64,000 bases of DNA, taken from an uncultured Lachnospiraceae bacterium (GTDB lineage: Bacteria > Bacillota > Clostridia > Lachnospirales > Lachnospiraceae). The notes beneath the pieces were generated by a model that saw only the letters and a program-made list of their open reading frames with translations, did not search any database and was not told the origin of the DNA. The number at the start of each line of letters is the position of its first letter. The stretch's first letter is position 1. The stretch lies in contig CACZBF010000013.1 of assembly GCA_902779355.1 (NCBI GenBank), positions 16,971-80,970 on the forward strand, read 5' to 3'. Shown in pieces: positions 9,158 to 17,295 of the stretch. Position numbers and translations under genes: made by a program.

Positions 9158-10234
9158 ATGAGCAGTAAAAAATGGCTGACCGGATATCTGATCCTTCTGA
9201 TCGCGCTCCTTGCGGGCGTGGTTTTGATGGTGGTTTTGATCGATCCGTTTTTCCATTATCATAAGCCGCTAGCGGGACTTTTTTACACACTGGACAATGA
9301 GCGAAGCCAGAATGACGGGATGCTGAAGCACTTTGATTATAATGCGGTTTCTACGGGCACTTCTTTGACGGCAAATACCAAGATCAGCGAGGTGGATGAT
9401 CTTTTTGATGTAGATGCCATTAAGGCGCAGTTTTCCGGCGGTTCCTATTATGAGATCAACCGGAATCTGGAGACAGCCTTTGACCATCAGGATGTCGGGA
9501 CGGTCATCCGATGCCTTGATATGGCATATCTCCTGGACGATAAGGATCTTTTGCGCATTGATATGGGAGAATATCCGGATTATCTGTACGATGACGATCT
9601 TTGGAATGATACGAAATACATCTTTAACCGTGACGTTGTCTTTCAGCGGTGTCTCCCGATGCTTTTGGAGGCGGCTGCCGGCAGAGAAGGCGGGATCACG
9701 AGTTTTGATGACTACGGTTACTGGATGAACGGAGTCACCTTCGGTGCAGATGAAGTACTGGGCGGGTATTATCCGTTTTTTGATCCGCCCCCGTCGCCCG
9801 GTCTGACGGAAGCGGAGGCAGAGAATGTCCGGGAAAATGTCCGCCAAAATCTCACTTCGATTGCAGCAGCACACCCGGAAACCACGTTTTACTACTATTT
9901 TTCACCGGTCAGCGCGGCTTGGTGGGGATTGACAAGGACCTCCGGAGATTTTTTCAGGACCACGGATGCGGAAAGGATCGCAGTGGAAGAGATCCTGCCA
10001 TATGATAATATCCATCTATACTTGTTCAGTGACAAGACGGATATCACGACGGATCTTTCCAACTACAAAGATGCGCTCCATTACGGAGATTGGATCAACT
10101 CCGATATCCTGCATTGGATCAAGGAGGGGGAGGGTGAGTTGACCCCGGAGAATTATGAAGAACGACTTGCCGAGGAGCAGGAGTTTTACTTGAATTACGA
10201 CTACAACCAGCTGTTTGATCAAATGGAGCAATGA
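9158..10234 (+). CDS. Membrane-anchored SGNH-like partner of the MBOAT protein
   Basis: 358 residues. One N-terminal membrane helix (about 7-29) leaves the rest outside. The extracytoplasmic part has features of SGNH-fold acyltransferase partners (AlgX/AlgJ/DltD-like): a possible nucleophile block with STGTS near residue 65, and near the C-terminus a D-x-x-H motif (KDALHYGDWIN). It follows the MBOAT gene by nine bases with AGAGGG as ribosome site. Predicted role: transfer of the acyl group delivered by the MBOAT protein to a cell-envelope glycan. I do not recognise a named family, and the GTS block is divergent, so the catalytic role is inferred from context and motif spacing. Confidence 0.7.
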   Translation: MSSKKWLTGYLILLIALLAGVVLMVVLIDPFFHYHKPLAGLFYTLDNERSQNDGMLKHFDYNAVSTGTSLTANTKISEVDDLFDVDAIKAQFSGGSYYEINRNLETAFDHQDVGTVIRCLDMAYLLDDKDLLRIDMGEYPDYLYDDDLWNDTKYIFNRDVVFQRCLPMLLEAAAGREGGITSFDDYGYWMNGVTFGADEVLGGYYPFFDPPPSPGLTEAEAENVRENVRQNLTSIAAAHPETTFYYYFSPVSAAWWGLTRTSGDFFRTTDAERIAVEEILPYDNIHLYLFSDKTDITTDLSNYKDALHYGDWINSDILHWIKEGEGELTPENYEERLAEEQEFYLNYDYNQLFDQMEQ

Positions 10235-10235
10235 T

Positions 10236-11417
10236 ATGGAAGGAAGGATCGTCTTTTTTTCGGGTATCTACGATACACTGGATCTCTATACGGAAAAGTT
10301 CCTGGAGGTATTCCAGAAAAAAGGCTTTCAGTGCCTCAACCTGAATATCTCCGATATGCCGTCCGCCGTGGCAAAGCTCGGTGGCTTCATGGAGGAAGAT
10401 GCTGTGACGGCTGCCATCGGATTTAACGGCATGGGTTTTAACCTTGAGCTCCTGGACGGCCATAATTTCTGGGAAGAAGCGGGAATCCCGGTGCTGAACA
10501 TTCTGATGGATCATCCGTTCCATTTTGACAAGCATCTGAAAAAAGCACCGTCTACCGGGATCGTGCTCTGTATGGACAGGCGGCACATCAAATATATCCG
10601 CCGGTTTTATCCGCACATTGAGAATGTCGATTTTCTGCCTCATGCGGGGATCGAATATGGCCTCCATCATCCGCTGATCGCAGACAGGGAGATTGATGTG
10701 CTCTATGCGGGTACCTTGGCGCGGTTTGTGGCGGAAGGACTGGTGCCGGATCTTTCCGGGACGACCGGATACGACGGATTAAAGCTTTCCAAAGAGGTTT
10801 TGACGGAGCTTACGACGCATCCGGAAAAGACGACGGAAGAAGCGATCGAGGACTATTTTCTGGCAGAGGGGATTCATTATTCCGACGAAGAACTCCGGCG
10901 CCAGATCACAAGACTCCGGTTTTTGGACTCCTTTGCGGTTTCCTTTTACCGTGAACAGGCGGTCAGGAGGCTTGTGGAAAGCGGTGTGCATGTGACGGTA
11001 TATGGCGCAGGATGGGATTCCTGTGAATGGGCGGGACATCCGAATTTTGATTTTCGCGGTCGTGTCAGCGCATCGGAGATCCCGGAAGTCATGGATCATT
11101 CCAGGATTGTTTTGAATACGATGACCTGGTTTAAGGCGGGTACGCATGACAGAGTCTTTAACGGGATGCTGCAGCGCGCCGGGGTAGCCACCGACGATTC
11201 GGACTATATGAAGGAACGGTTTACGTCCGGCAGGGAATTATATATGTTTTCTCTGGAAAAGATTGAAGAAATGCCTGAGAAAGTGGCTTATTATCTGGCG
11301 AACCCAAGAGAACTTCAGGAAATGGCGGATCGAGGCAGGAATGCTGCCAGAGCGCATGATACCTGGGAAAACCGGATCAACGAAGTCATCATGAAATGGA
11401 TCAAGAGGGACGTATGA
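10236..11417 (+). CDS. CgeB-like glycosyltransferase (DUF3880/GT-B)
   Basis: 394 residues from the ATG at 10236; a TTG at 10215 is in frame but lies inside the upstream gene. The N-terminal half carries the DUF3880-like pattern ILMDHPFHFDKHL followed by a DFLPHAG stretch, and the C-terminal half has the GT-B nucleotide-sugar region (VYGAGWDSCEW, then FKAGTHDRVFNGMLQRAG). This matches proteins related to spore-maturation protein CgeB and other family 1-type transferases. Cytoplasmic, no signal peptide. It begins one base after the SGNH-like stop and ends in an ATGA overlap with nth. Probable role: adding sugar to the same envelope glycan acylated by the MBOAT pair, or protein glycosylation. 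The acceptor is unknown. Confidence 0.75.
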   Translation: MEGRIVFFSGIYDTLDLYTEKFLEVFQKKGFQCLNLNISDMPSAVAKLGGFMEEDAVTAAIGFNGMGFNLELLDGHNFWEEAGIPVLNILMDHPFHFDKHLKKAPSTGIVLCMDRRHIKYIRRFYPHIENVDFLPHAGIEYGLHHPLIADREIDVLYAGTLARFVAEGLVPDLSGTTGYDGLKLSKEVLTELTTHPEKTTEEAIEDYFLAEGIHYSDEELRRQITRLRFLDSFAVSFYREQAVRRLVESGVHVTVYGAGWDSCEWAGHPNFDFRGRVSASEIPEVMDHSRIVLNTMTWFKAGTHDRVFNGMLQRAGVATDDSDYMKERFTSGRELYMFSLEKIEEMPEKVAYYLANPRELQEMADRGRNAARAHDTWENRINEVIMKWIKRDV

Positions 11418-12061
11418 AGCAGCAGTCTGAAAAAGTGAGAAGACAGGCCGTTTTAGACCGTCTGGATGAAGAATACGGAAAAGAAGCCGTTTGTTACCTG
11501 GTCTATGAAACGCCGTGGCAGCTATTGTTTGCGACGATCCTGTCCGCACAATGCACGGATGAGAGGGTCAATCTGGTCACAAAGGATCTTTACCGGAAAT
11601 ATGACACGTTGGAGAAGTTTGCAGGCGCAAAGCTTTCTGAGATGGAGCGGGATGTGCATTCCACCGGTTTTTACCATCATAAGGCAAAAAATCTGATCGC
11701 CTGTGCAAGGATGCTGCTGGAAACCTACAGGGGAGAGGTGCCTTCCGACATAGAGGAGCTGACAAAATTACCCGGCGTAGGCAGAAAGACCGCAAACGTG
11801 ATCCGTGGTAATATTTACGGCCAACCGAGTATTGTCGTAGATACGCATGTTAAGCGGATTTCGAATAAGTTGGGATTTACAAAGGAGACGGAGCCGGAAA
11901 AAGTCGAGCAGGCGTTGATGAAGACGCTGCCGAAGGAGCATTGGATCCGGTGGAACACCCAGATCATCACGTTGGGGCGGACGATCTGTACGGCCCGGAA
12001 TCCGAAATGCACAGAATGCTTTCTCAGTGATCTTTGCCCGGCGTTTCATCCGGCGGATTGA
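11414..12061 (+). CDS. nth: Endonuclease III
   Basis: 215 residues, normal length. Base-excision DNA glycosylase/AP lyase for oxidised pyrimidines. Visible are the helix-hairpin-helix LPGVGRKTANVI with the catalytic lysine, the catalytic Asp in VVDTHV, and four cysteines in the C-x6-C-x2-C-x5-C pattern (CTARNPKCTECFLSDLC) for the 4Fe-4S cluster. The start at 11414 (ATGA overlap with the upstream transferase, ribosome site AGAGGGA) is preferred over an in-frame ATG at 11396. Its last 38 bases overlap the end of the convergent gene on the other strand. Confidence 0.96.
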   Translation: MKQQSEKVRRQAVLDRLDEEYGKEAVCYLVYETPWQLLFATILSAQCTDERVNLVTKDLYRKYDTLEKFAGAKLSEMERDVHSTGFYHHKAKNLIACARMLLETYRGEVPSDIEELTKLPGVGRKTANVIRGNIYGQPSIVVDTHVKRISNKLGFTKETEPEKVEQALMKTLPKEHWIRWNTQIITLGRTICTARNPKCTECFLSDLCPAFHPAD

Positions 12062-12647
12062 GATGCCTTTGTACAGTGGTCAGGGCATAGCCGCTCAGAT
12101 TCTTTTCGGCGAGAGACAAAAGATCCGTCTTTTTTGAGTCGGTGCCGGCTTCCGTGTAATAGTCGGCGAGACGGATATAGTTTTGGGTCAGATCCGTGGG
12201 AAGCAGGATCCCTTTCTCCAGGACAGCGATCGCCTCTTTCAAGAATCCTGCGTCATGCAGGAGCGTTCCATAGGAGAGGATGGCTTCCTCCAGTTCGGAG
12301 AAATAATCCCCATAGACCGTCAGTTCGTCCAGATTTTGCGGACCGTAGGTCAGTTTCAGATCCGTGTTGCTGATCCCGTTCAGGTTCAGCATTTGTTTTT
12401 CGGAGGCCTCTTCAATGGCCTTACGGGCGTTTTTTAATTCTTCGCTTTGATCCGATACGTCCGGGAGACAGTTGGGGTCAAACCGGAAATAATCGATTGT
12501 GGAAAGATCTGCTTTTCTTGCACTGTTTGCGGCGTTTTCTTTTTCCCAGAAAGCGTCTGTCCGCTCTTTTTGTGAACGGGTGGCACGCGCGCGTAAAACC
12601 GCGAGGACCACGATAAAGATCATGAAACCAGTCAAAAAAGGAAACAT
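12024..12647 (-). CDS. Membrane-anchored TPR-like protein, unknown function
   Basis: 207 residues from the ATG at 12647. The frame extends 13 codons further upstream, but AAAGGA sits six bases before this internal ATG. One N-terminal membrane helix (about 1-18, FLTGFMIFIVVLAVL) precedes a charged helical region. The second half has paired helices resembling tetratricopeptide units (LHDAGFLKEAIAVLEKG, IRLADYYTEAG). I do not recognise a named family. The 3' end overlaps nth by 38 bases, tail to tail. The 5' end is divergent to the small membrane peptide gene, with only 27 bases between the two starts. Confidence 0.7.
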   Translation of the reverse strand: MFPFLTGFMIFIVVLAVLRARATRSQKERTDAFWEKENAANSARKADLSTIDYFRFDPNCLPDVSDQSEELKNARKAIEEASEKQMLNLNGISNTDLKLTYGPQNLDELTVYGDYFSELEEAILSYGTLLHDAGFLKEAIAVLEKGILLPTDLTQNYIRLADYYTEAGTDSKKTDLLSLAEKNLSGYALTTVQRHLNPPDETPGKDH

Positions 12648-12674
12648 AAAAATCCTTTCGAAGGAGGAGGTATT

Positions 12675-12791
12675 ATGGCGAAACAAAGATCGACCAGATA
12701 TACGAAACGAAACCGGATGATCGCCACGATCATTGCAGTGGCAGTGATCGGTACGATGGTCATCACATTGGTTCTGTCATATGTGATCTGA
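12675..12791 (+). CDS. Small single-pass membrane protein (38 aa)
   Basis: A short frame with a very strong ribosome site (AAGGAGGAGG) five bases before the ATG. It encodes 38 residues: a basic, hydrophilic start (MAKQRSTRYTKRNRM) followed by one hydrophobic helix of about 22 residues that runs to the end (IATIIAVAVIGTMVITLVL). Positive-inside topology predicts the N-terminus in the cytoplasm. It lies divergent to the TPR-like gene and 150 bases ahead of the VanW gene. A possible promoter (TTGTGA-18-TAAAAC) lies inside the divergent gene. No family recognised; such peptides often modulate membrane complexes, but nothing here says which. Confidence 0.7.
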   Translation: MAKQRSTRYTKRNRMIATIIAVAVIGTMVITLVLSYVI

Positions 12792-12870
12792 TCTTTATGA
12801 TTATACCCCAGAGGCGCATTTTGCACAAATCCCCCTGATTTGCCATGGTAAACTTTAAGAGTTTTGTACC

Positions 12871-12899
12871 TTGAAAAAGTCCCTGTGCGCGTATAGAAT
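12871..12899 (+). promoter_or_regulatory. Sigma-A-type promoter of the VanW gene
   Basis: TTGAAA (12871-12876), 17 bases, TAGAAT (12894-12899). Both hexamers match consensus at five of six positions. Expected start near 12906, leaving a 36-base leader with GGGGTAAG before the ATG at 12942. Confidence 0.65.
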
Positions 12900-12941
12900 G
12901 GCAATGAACAGATTAGAATGAACAGAATGACGGGGTAAGAT

Positions 12942-14627
12942 ATGAAGATAAAAACCTTTCTTTATAGTATCGCAACGGCGTTTGTTGTCGGGGTCTTCAC
13001 CCTGGGGACGGTGCCGGTATATGGCGCGAATACCGATCCAAATGCAGTGATCGCAGATCATGTGACCATCGGCGGCGTAGATGTAAGCGGTATGACCGTG
13101 CAGGAGGCACAGGATCTTCTGACGGAGAAAACATCCGCCTTTCAAAATACCGCGTTTGTGCTGACGACAGGTGATAAATCTATGAATGTGACCGGGATGG
13201 ATCTCGGACTCGCATGGGGCAATCCGCAGGTTGTGGAGGAAGCTGCCAATGTCGGTAAGTCCGGTAATCTCCTGACAAGATTCAAGGATAAAAAAGATCT
13301 CGAGAAAAACGGCAAGAGTTATGATGTCCTCTTTACGATCGACGAAACGGAGACTGCAGCGCTTCTGAATGCAAACGCGGATATGTTGGGCGAGAAGGCA
13401 ATGAGTGCCGGATTGAGTAAGACGGCAGACGGTTTTGTCATGACGGAAGGGCATCAGGGTGTGACAGTGGATGTACCGGCTTCCCTCAGTGCGATCAAGG
13501 ATTTCATTGCGACGCAGTGGGACGGGACTGATTCCACGATCACGCTTGCAACCGTGGTCACGACGCCCACCGGTACCGGCGAGGATCTTTCACGCGTGAA
13601 GGATGCGCTCGGTTCGTTTCATACGGATTTCAGCTCTTCCTCTGCTGCTCGATGCACCAATATTGAACGCGCGGCCAGTCTGATCAACGGCAGCATCATT
13701 TACCCCGGTGAGGAGTTTTCCGTTGTCGCGACGATCGGACCGACGGATGCCGCAAACGGTTACGAGCTTGCAGGTGCCTATGAAAACGGTCAAACGGTAG
13801 AAGCTTATGGCGGCGGTGTCTGCCAGGTATCTTCTACGTTATATAATGCAGTACTCATGTCGGAGCTGCAGGTGACGACGAGATCTCCGCACTCCATGCT
13901 TGTTTCTTATGTGGAGCCTTCCCGCGATGCGGCGATCGCCGTGGATTCCGGTAAGGATTTCAAATTTAAGAACAATACGGATGCGCCGATCTATATTGAG
14001 GGATATACCAAGGATAAACAGCTGTATTTCACGATCTACGGAGAGGAGACCCGTCCTGCAAATCGCTCGATCTCTTATGAGAGCGAGGTAACATCGCAGT
14101 CGGATCGGACCTATTCGTTTGTACCATCCGCAGACCCGATCGGAACGATCGTGACGACGAGTTCTGCGCATATCGGAAAGAATGCGGAGCTTTGGAAAAC
14201 CGTAACGGTGGACGGTGTAGAACAGAGTCGTGAAAAAGTAAATTCCAGCAGTTATCGCGGGACGCCGCAGACAGTGGTAATCGGGATCGGATCTCCGGAT
14301 CCTACAGCGACTTCGGCAGTCAGCGCTGCGATCGCAACAGGCGATGCCTATACAGTATATAGCACGGTAGCAGCCTATTCCGGAAATGCTGCCGCTGCTT
14401 CCAGAGCAAACAACGTGCTGTCCGAACGTGCGGAAACGGCGCAGATCAACGGTGCACAGGCTGCAATGGACGCGCAGGCGCAGGCGGCCGTGGATGCAGC
14501 CGCAGCCGCAGCGACACCGGAACAGGCCGCTGCTGAGCAGGCTGCCGCAGCAGAAGCTGCTGCACAGGCAGAAGCAGCAGCAGGTGCCGTGGATCAGGCA
14601 GAGGCAGATTCCATATTGGTACCATAA
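12942..14627 (+). CDS. Secreted VanW domain protein with Ala-rich tail
   Basis: 561 residues. A signal peptide (about 1-29, ending VYGA) is followed by a peptidoglycan-binding-like domain with the common opening IGGVDVSGMTVQEAQ (about 43-210) and a VanW domain (about 225-355) with INGSIIYPGEEFS, ENGQTV and YGGGVCQVSSTLYN. A further beta-rich region follows, then roughly 100 residues dominated by Ala, Gln and Glu (from about 460), probably an extended helix or wall-spanning linker. VanW proteins are common in Gram-positive envelopes, and their biochemical role is unsettled. The gene has its own promoter. The next start lies four bases past its stop, so the downstream enzyme is probably translationally coupled. 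Confidence 0.87.
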   Translation: MKIKTFLYSIATAFVVGVFTLGTVPVYGANTDPNAVIADHVTIGGVDVSGMTVQEAQDLLTEKTSAFQNTAFVLTTGDKSMNVTGMDLGLAWGNPQVVEEAANVGKSGNLLTRFKDKKDLEKNGKSYDVLFTIDETETAALLNANADMLGEKAMSAGLSKTADGFVMTEGHQGVTVDVPASLSAIKDFIATQWDGTDSTITLATVVTTPTGTGEDLSRVKDALGSFHTDFSSSSAARCTNIERAASLINGSIIYPGEEFSVVATIGPTDAANGYELAGAYENGQTVEAYGGGVCQVSSTLYNAVLMSELQVTTRSPHSMLVSYVEPSRDAAIAVDSGKDFKFKNNTDAPIYIEGYTKDKQLYFTIYGEETRPANRSISYESEVTSQSDRTYSFVPSADPIGTIVTTSSAHIGKNAELWKTVTVDGVEQSREKVNSSSYRGTPQTVVIGIGSPDPTATSAVSAAIATGDAYTVYSTVAAYSGNAAAASRANNVLSERAETAQINGAQAAMDAQAQAAVDAAAAAATPEQAAAEQAAAAEAAAQAEAAAGAVDQAEADSILVP

Positions 14628-14631
14628 TGAG

Positions 14632-15618
14632 ATGAAGATCGGAAAACTACCGGAGCCGGTGCTGAAACGCGCCGTGTTGAATCAGCTTCATACCAGACGG
14701 GACGAAGTCCTACTCAGCGCAGCCATCGGAGAAGACTGCGCTGCTTTGGCGTTAGAAGCAGATGAAATGCTGGTACTTTCCACGGATCCGATCACAGCAT
14801 CCTCCGAAGACATCGGAAGCCTTGCGGTTCAGATCACGGTGAACGATCTCGCAAGCGCAGGTGCCGAGCCGATCGGACTCATGGTGACGCTCCTTCTTCC
14901 TCCGGATACAGAGGAAGAGGAAGTACGAGCTGTCATGAAACAGATGGAGAGTGCTTGTGCCGCCGCTCATGTGGAAGTCATGGGCGGGCATACCGAGGTG
15001 ACGGATGCCGTGAATCAGATCCTCCTTTCCGTCTGCGGTGTCGGAAAGGTGAAGAAAGAGTCTCTTGTCAGGACCGGAGGCGTCCGGCCGGGTATGGACA
15101 TCCTTGCCACCAAGTGGATTGGGATTGAAGGGACCGCCATCATCGCAAGAGAACGGGAAACAGAATTACGAAAGCGTTTTCCGAAGGAGCTGGTTGAAGC
15201 AGCAAAGAAGATGTCCGATCTTCTTTCCGTACAGCGGGAGGCAGAGATCGCGGTAATGACCGGGGTCAGCGCCATGCACGATGTGACAGAAGGAGGGATC
15301 TACGGAGCCCTTTGGGAGTTTGCGGAGGCGTCCGGCGTCGGACTGACGATCGATCTGAGAAAGATCCCGATCCGACAGGAAACGATCGAGATCTGCGAAC
15401 ATTATGGGTTAAATCCTTATGAATTGATCAGCAGCGGCTGTATGCTGATGGCAGCGGAGCAGGGGGACGCGCTGGCAGAAGCGCTGAATGCGGATGGCAT
15501 CCCTGCAGTGATCATCGGAAAAGCAACGGATTCAAAAGACCGAACGATCGTAAAGGACGGAGAGAAGCGGTTTCTGACTCCGCCCAATACGGATGAAATC
15601 TATAAAATCACGGGATAA
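14632..15618 (+). CDS. AIR synthase-like (HypE/ThiL fold) protein
   Basis: 328 residues from the ATG at 14632. A longer open frame upstream is only the other frame of the Ala-rich coding region. Sequence features fit the PurM/HypE/ThiL/SelD ATP-binding superfamily: IGEDCAALAL near the start, DLASAGAEPIGLMVTLLLP (about 78-96), an EVMGGHTEVTDAV glycine loop, and HDVTEGGIYGALWEFAEASG. No Cys-containing HypE C-terminus and no thiamine-specific motif is seen, so it belongs to the orphan AIR-synthase-like group. The likely reaction is ATP-dependent activation of a small substrate. It lies in one operon with an Lrp regulator and an aminotransferase, which suggests an amino-acid-related pathway. Confidence 0.78.
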   Translation: MKIGKLPEPVLKRAVLNQLHTRRDEVLLSAAIGEDCAALALEADEMLVLSTDPITASSEDIGSLAVQITVNDLASAGAEPIGLMVTLLLPPDTEEEEVRAVMKQMESACAAAHVEVMGGHTEVTDAVNQILLSVCGVGKVKKESLVRTGGVRPGMDILATKWIGIEGTAIIARERETELRKRFPKELVEAAKKMSDLLSVQREAEIAVMTGVSAMHDVTEGGIYGALWEFAEASGVGLTIDLRKIPIRQETIEICEHYGLNPYELISSGCMLMAAEQGDALAEALNADGIPAVIIGKATDSKDRTIVKDGEKRFLTPPNTDEIYKITG

Positions 15619-15646
15619 GAGGCACAAATCAAAGAGGATGGAGAAC

Positions 15647-16129
15647 ATGAGAGAAAAAATACTGACATTTATCGAAAAAAACAGCAGGATCGATCTGAAA
15701 GAACTGGCCGTGATGCTTGGCGTAGATGAAGAATCGGTCGTCACAACGCTTCAGGAGATGGAAGAAGAGCATGTGATCTGCGGGTATCACACGATCATCG
15801 ACTGGGATAAGGTCGGGATCGAAAAGGTTTCCGCGATGATCGAGGTAAGAGTCACACCGCAGCGCGGCATGGGCTTTGATAAAGTGGCCGAGCGGATCTA
15901 TAATTATCCGGAGGTCAACTCCGTGTATCTGATCTCAGGCGGTTTTGATCTGATGGTGACATTGGAGGGAAAGACACTGCGTGAGGTTTCCCAGTTCGTG
16001 TCTGAGAAGTTATCCACCTTGGATACCGTGCTTTCCACGAAGACGAACTTTATTCTGAAGAAATACAAAGATCACGGAACCGTGATCGCAGAAGGTGAAA
16101 AGGACGAAAGGCAGCTGGTACAACCATGA
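15647..16129 (+). CDS. Lrp/AsnC family transcriptional regulator
   Basis: 160 residues from the ATG at 15647, preferred over an ATG at 15638 because AGAGGA lies eight bases upstream of it. An N-terminal winged helix-turn-helix (about 1-55, with DLKELAVMLGVDEESV) is followed by a RAM ligand-binding domain (about 60-145, with VSAMIEVRVTP and SGGFDLMVTLEG). Lrp-type proteins form octamers and respond to amino acids. The stop overlaps the following aminotransferase start (ATGA), so the regulator and enzyme are co-made and the aminotransferase operon is the likely target. Confidence 0.9.
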   Translation: MREKILTFIEKNSRIDLKELAVMLGVDEESVVTTLQEMEEEHVICGYHTIIDWDKVGIEKVSAMIEVRVTPQRGMGFDKVAERIYNYPEVNSVYLISGGFDLMVTLEGKTLREVSQFVSEKLSTLDTVLSTKTNFILKKYKDHGTVIAEGEKDERQLVQP

Positions 16130-17295
16130 GAGACCCTTTGAGCAAACGGATCGTATCCATTGAGCCTTCCGGCATCCGTAAGTTTTTTGACGTGGTCAAC
16201 GAGATGAAAGACGCGATCTCGCTCGGTGTCGGAGAGCCGGACTTTGATACGCCCTGGTTCATCCGGGACGAGGGGATCTATTCCCTGGAACGGGGACGCA
16301 CGTTTTATACAAGCAATGCCGGCTTGAAAGAGCTGAAAGAAGAGATCACCGTTTATCTGAACAGGCGGTTTCAGTTATCCTATTCTCCCGCGAAGGAAGT
16401 GATCGTGACCGTGGGCGGATCAGAAGCGATTGATATCGCGATGCGTGCTATGCTGGATCCCGGAGATGAGGTGCTGATCCCGGAGCCCTGCTATGTTTCC
16501 TATCTGCCCTGTGCCATTCTGGCAAACGGGACACCCGTGTCGATCGAATTGAAAGCGGAGAATGAATTCCGCCTGACGGCGCAGGAAGTGCTGGATGCCG
16601 TGACGGACAAGACAAAGCTTTTGGTTTTACCGTTCCCGAACAATCCGACGGGCGCAGTGATGGAGCGGAAAGATCTGGAGGCGATCGCCAAGGTTGTGGC
16701 GGAGAAGGATCTTTATGTGATCAGCGATGAGATCTATGCAGAGCTTACTTATACCGAGGAAGGACATGTTTCCTTTGCGACGCTGCCCGGGATGCGTGAG
16801 CGGACCATCACGATCAACGGATTTTCCAAGTCTTATGCGATGACCGGCTGGCGTTTGGGCTACGCCTGCGGGCCGGAAGAGATCATCCGTGAAATGACAA
16901 AGATCCATCAATATTGTATCATGTGCGCGCCGACGACCAGTCAGTATGCGGCTGTGGAGGCGCTTCGCCGGGGTGATGAGGAAGTGGAAAAGATGCGGGA
17001 GGAGTATAACGGCAGACGCCGGTATCTTCTGCACCGGTTTCAGGAGATGGGATTACCCTGCTTTGAGCCCTATGGTGCGTTTTATGTCTTTCCGGATATC
17101 CGGAAACTCAAGATGACGTCAGAGGAATTTGCGACGAAGCTATTGGAACAGGAAAAGGTTGCGGTTGTGCCGGGTACGGCATTCGGACACAGCGGAGAAG
17201 GGTTTATCCGGATCTCTTATGCCTACAGCCTGTCCAATCTGAAGATCGCCCTCGACAGAATGGAACATTTTATCAAACATGAGTCTGATCGTTAA
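16126..17295 (+). CDS. Class I/II aminotransferase (PLP-dependent)
   Basis: 389 residues, fold-type I. Visible are GVGEPDFDTP near the start, PNNPTGAV (171-178), VISDEIYAEL (198-207) and the Schiff-base lysine K235 in INGFSKSYAMTGWRLGY, plus a C-terminal GFIRISYA with the carboxylate-binding Arg. The pattern is that of the aspartate/aromatic aminotransferase branch common in Clostridia next to Lrp regulators. Substrate not assignable. It overlaps lrp by four bases and the ECF ATPase gene by 17. Confidence 0.92.
   Translation: MRDPLSKRIVSIEPSGIRKFFDVVNEMKDAISLGVGEPDFDTPWFIRDEGIYSLERGRTFYTSNAGLKELKEEITVYLNRRFQLSYSPAKEVIVTVGGSEAIDIAMRAMLDPGDEVLIPEPCYVSYLPCAILANGTPVSIELKAENEFRLTAQEVLDAVTDKTKLLVLPFPNNPTGAVMERKDLEAIAKVVAEKDLYVISDEIYAELTYTEEGHVSFATLPGMRERTITINGFSKSYAMTGWRLGYACGPEEIIREMTKIHQYCIMCAPTTSQYAAVEALRRGDEEVEKMREEYNGRRRYLLHRFQEMGLPCFEPYGAFYVFPDIRKLKMTSEEFATKLLEQEKVAVVPGTAFGHSGEGFIRISYAYSLSNLKIALDRMEHFIKHESDR

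Noticed and set aside
12837..12855. TTTGCCATGGTAAAC similarity to the foldback arm
   Set aside because: A short, self-palindromic match without further similarity; chance is likely.
14386..14631. N-terminal extension of the AIR-synthase-like protein
   Set aside because: It is the alternate frame of the Ala-rich VanW coding region; the encoded residues are low-complexity Arg/Pro/Gln and unlike the family.
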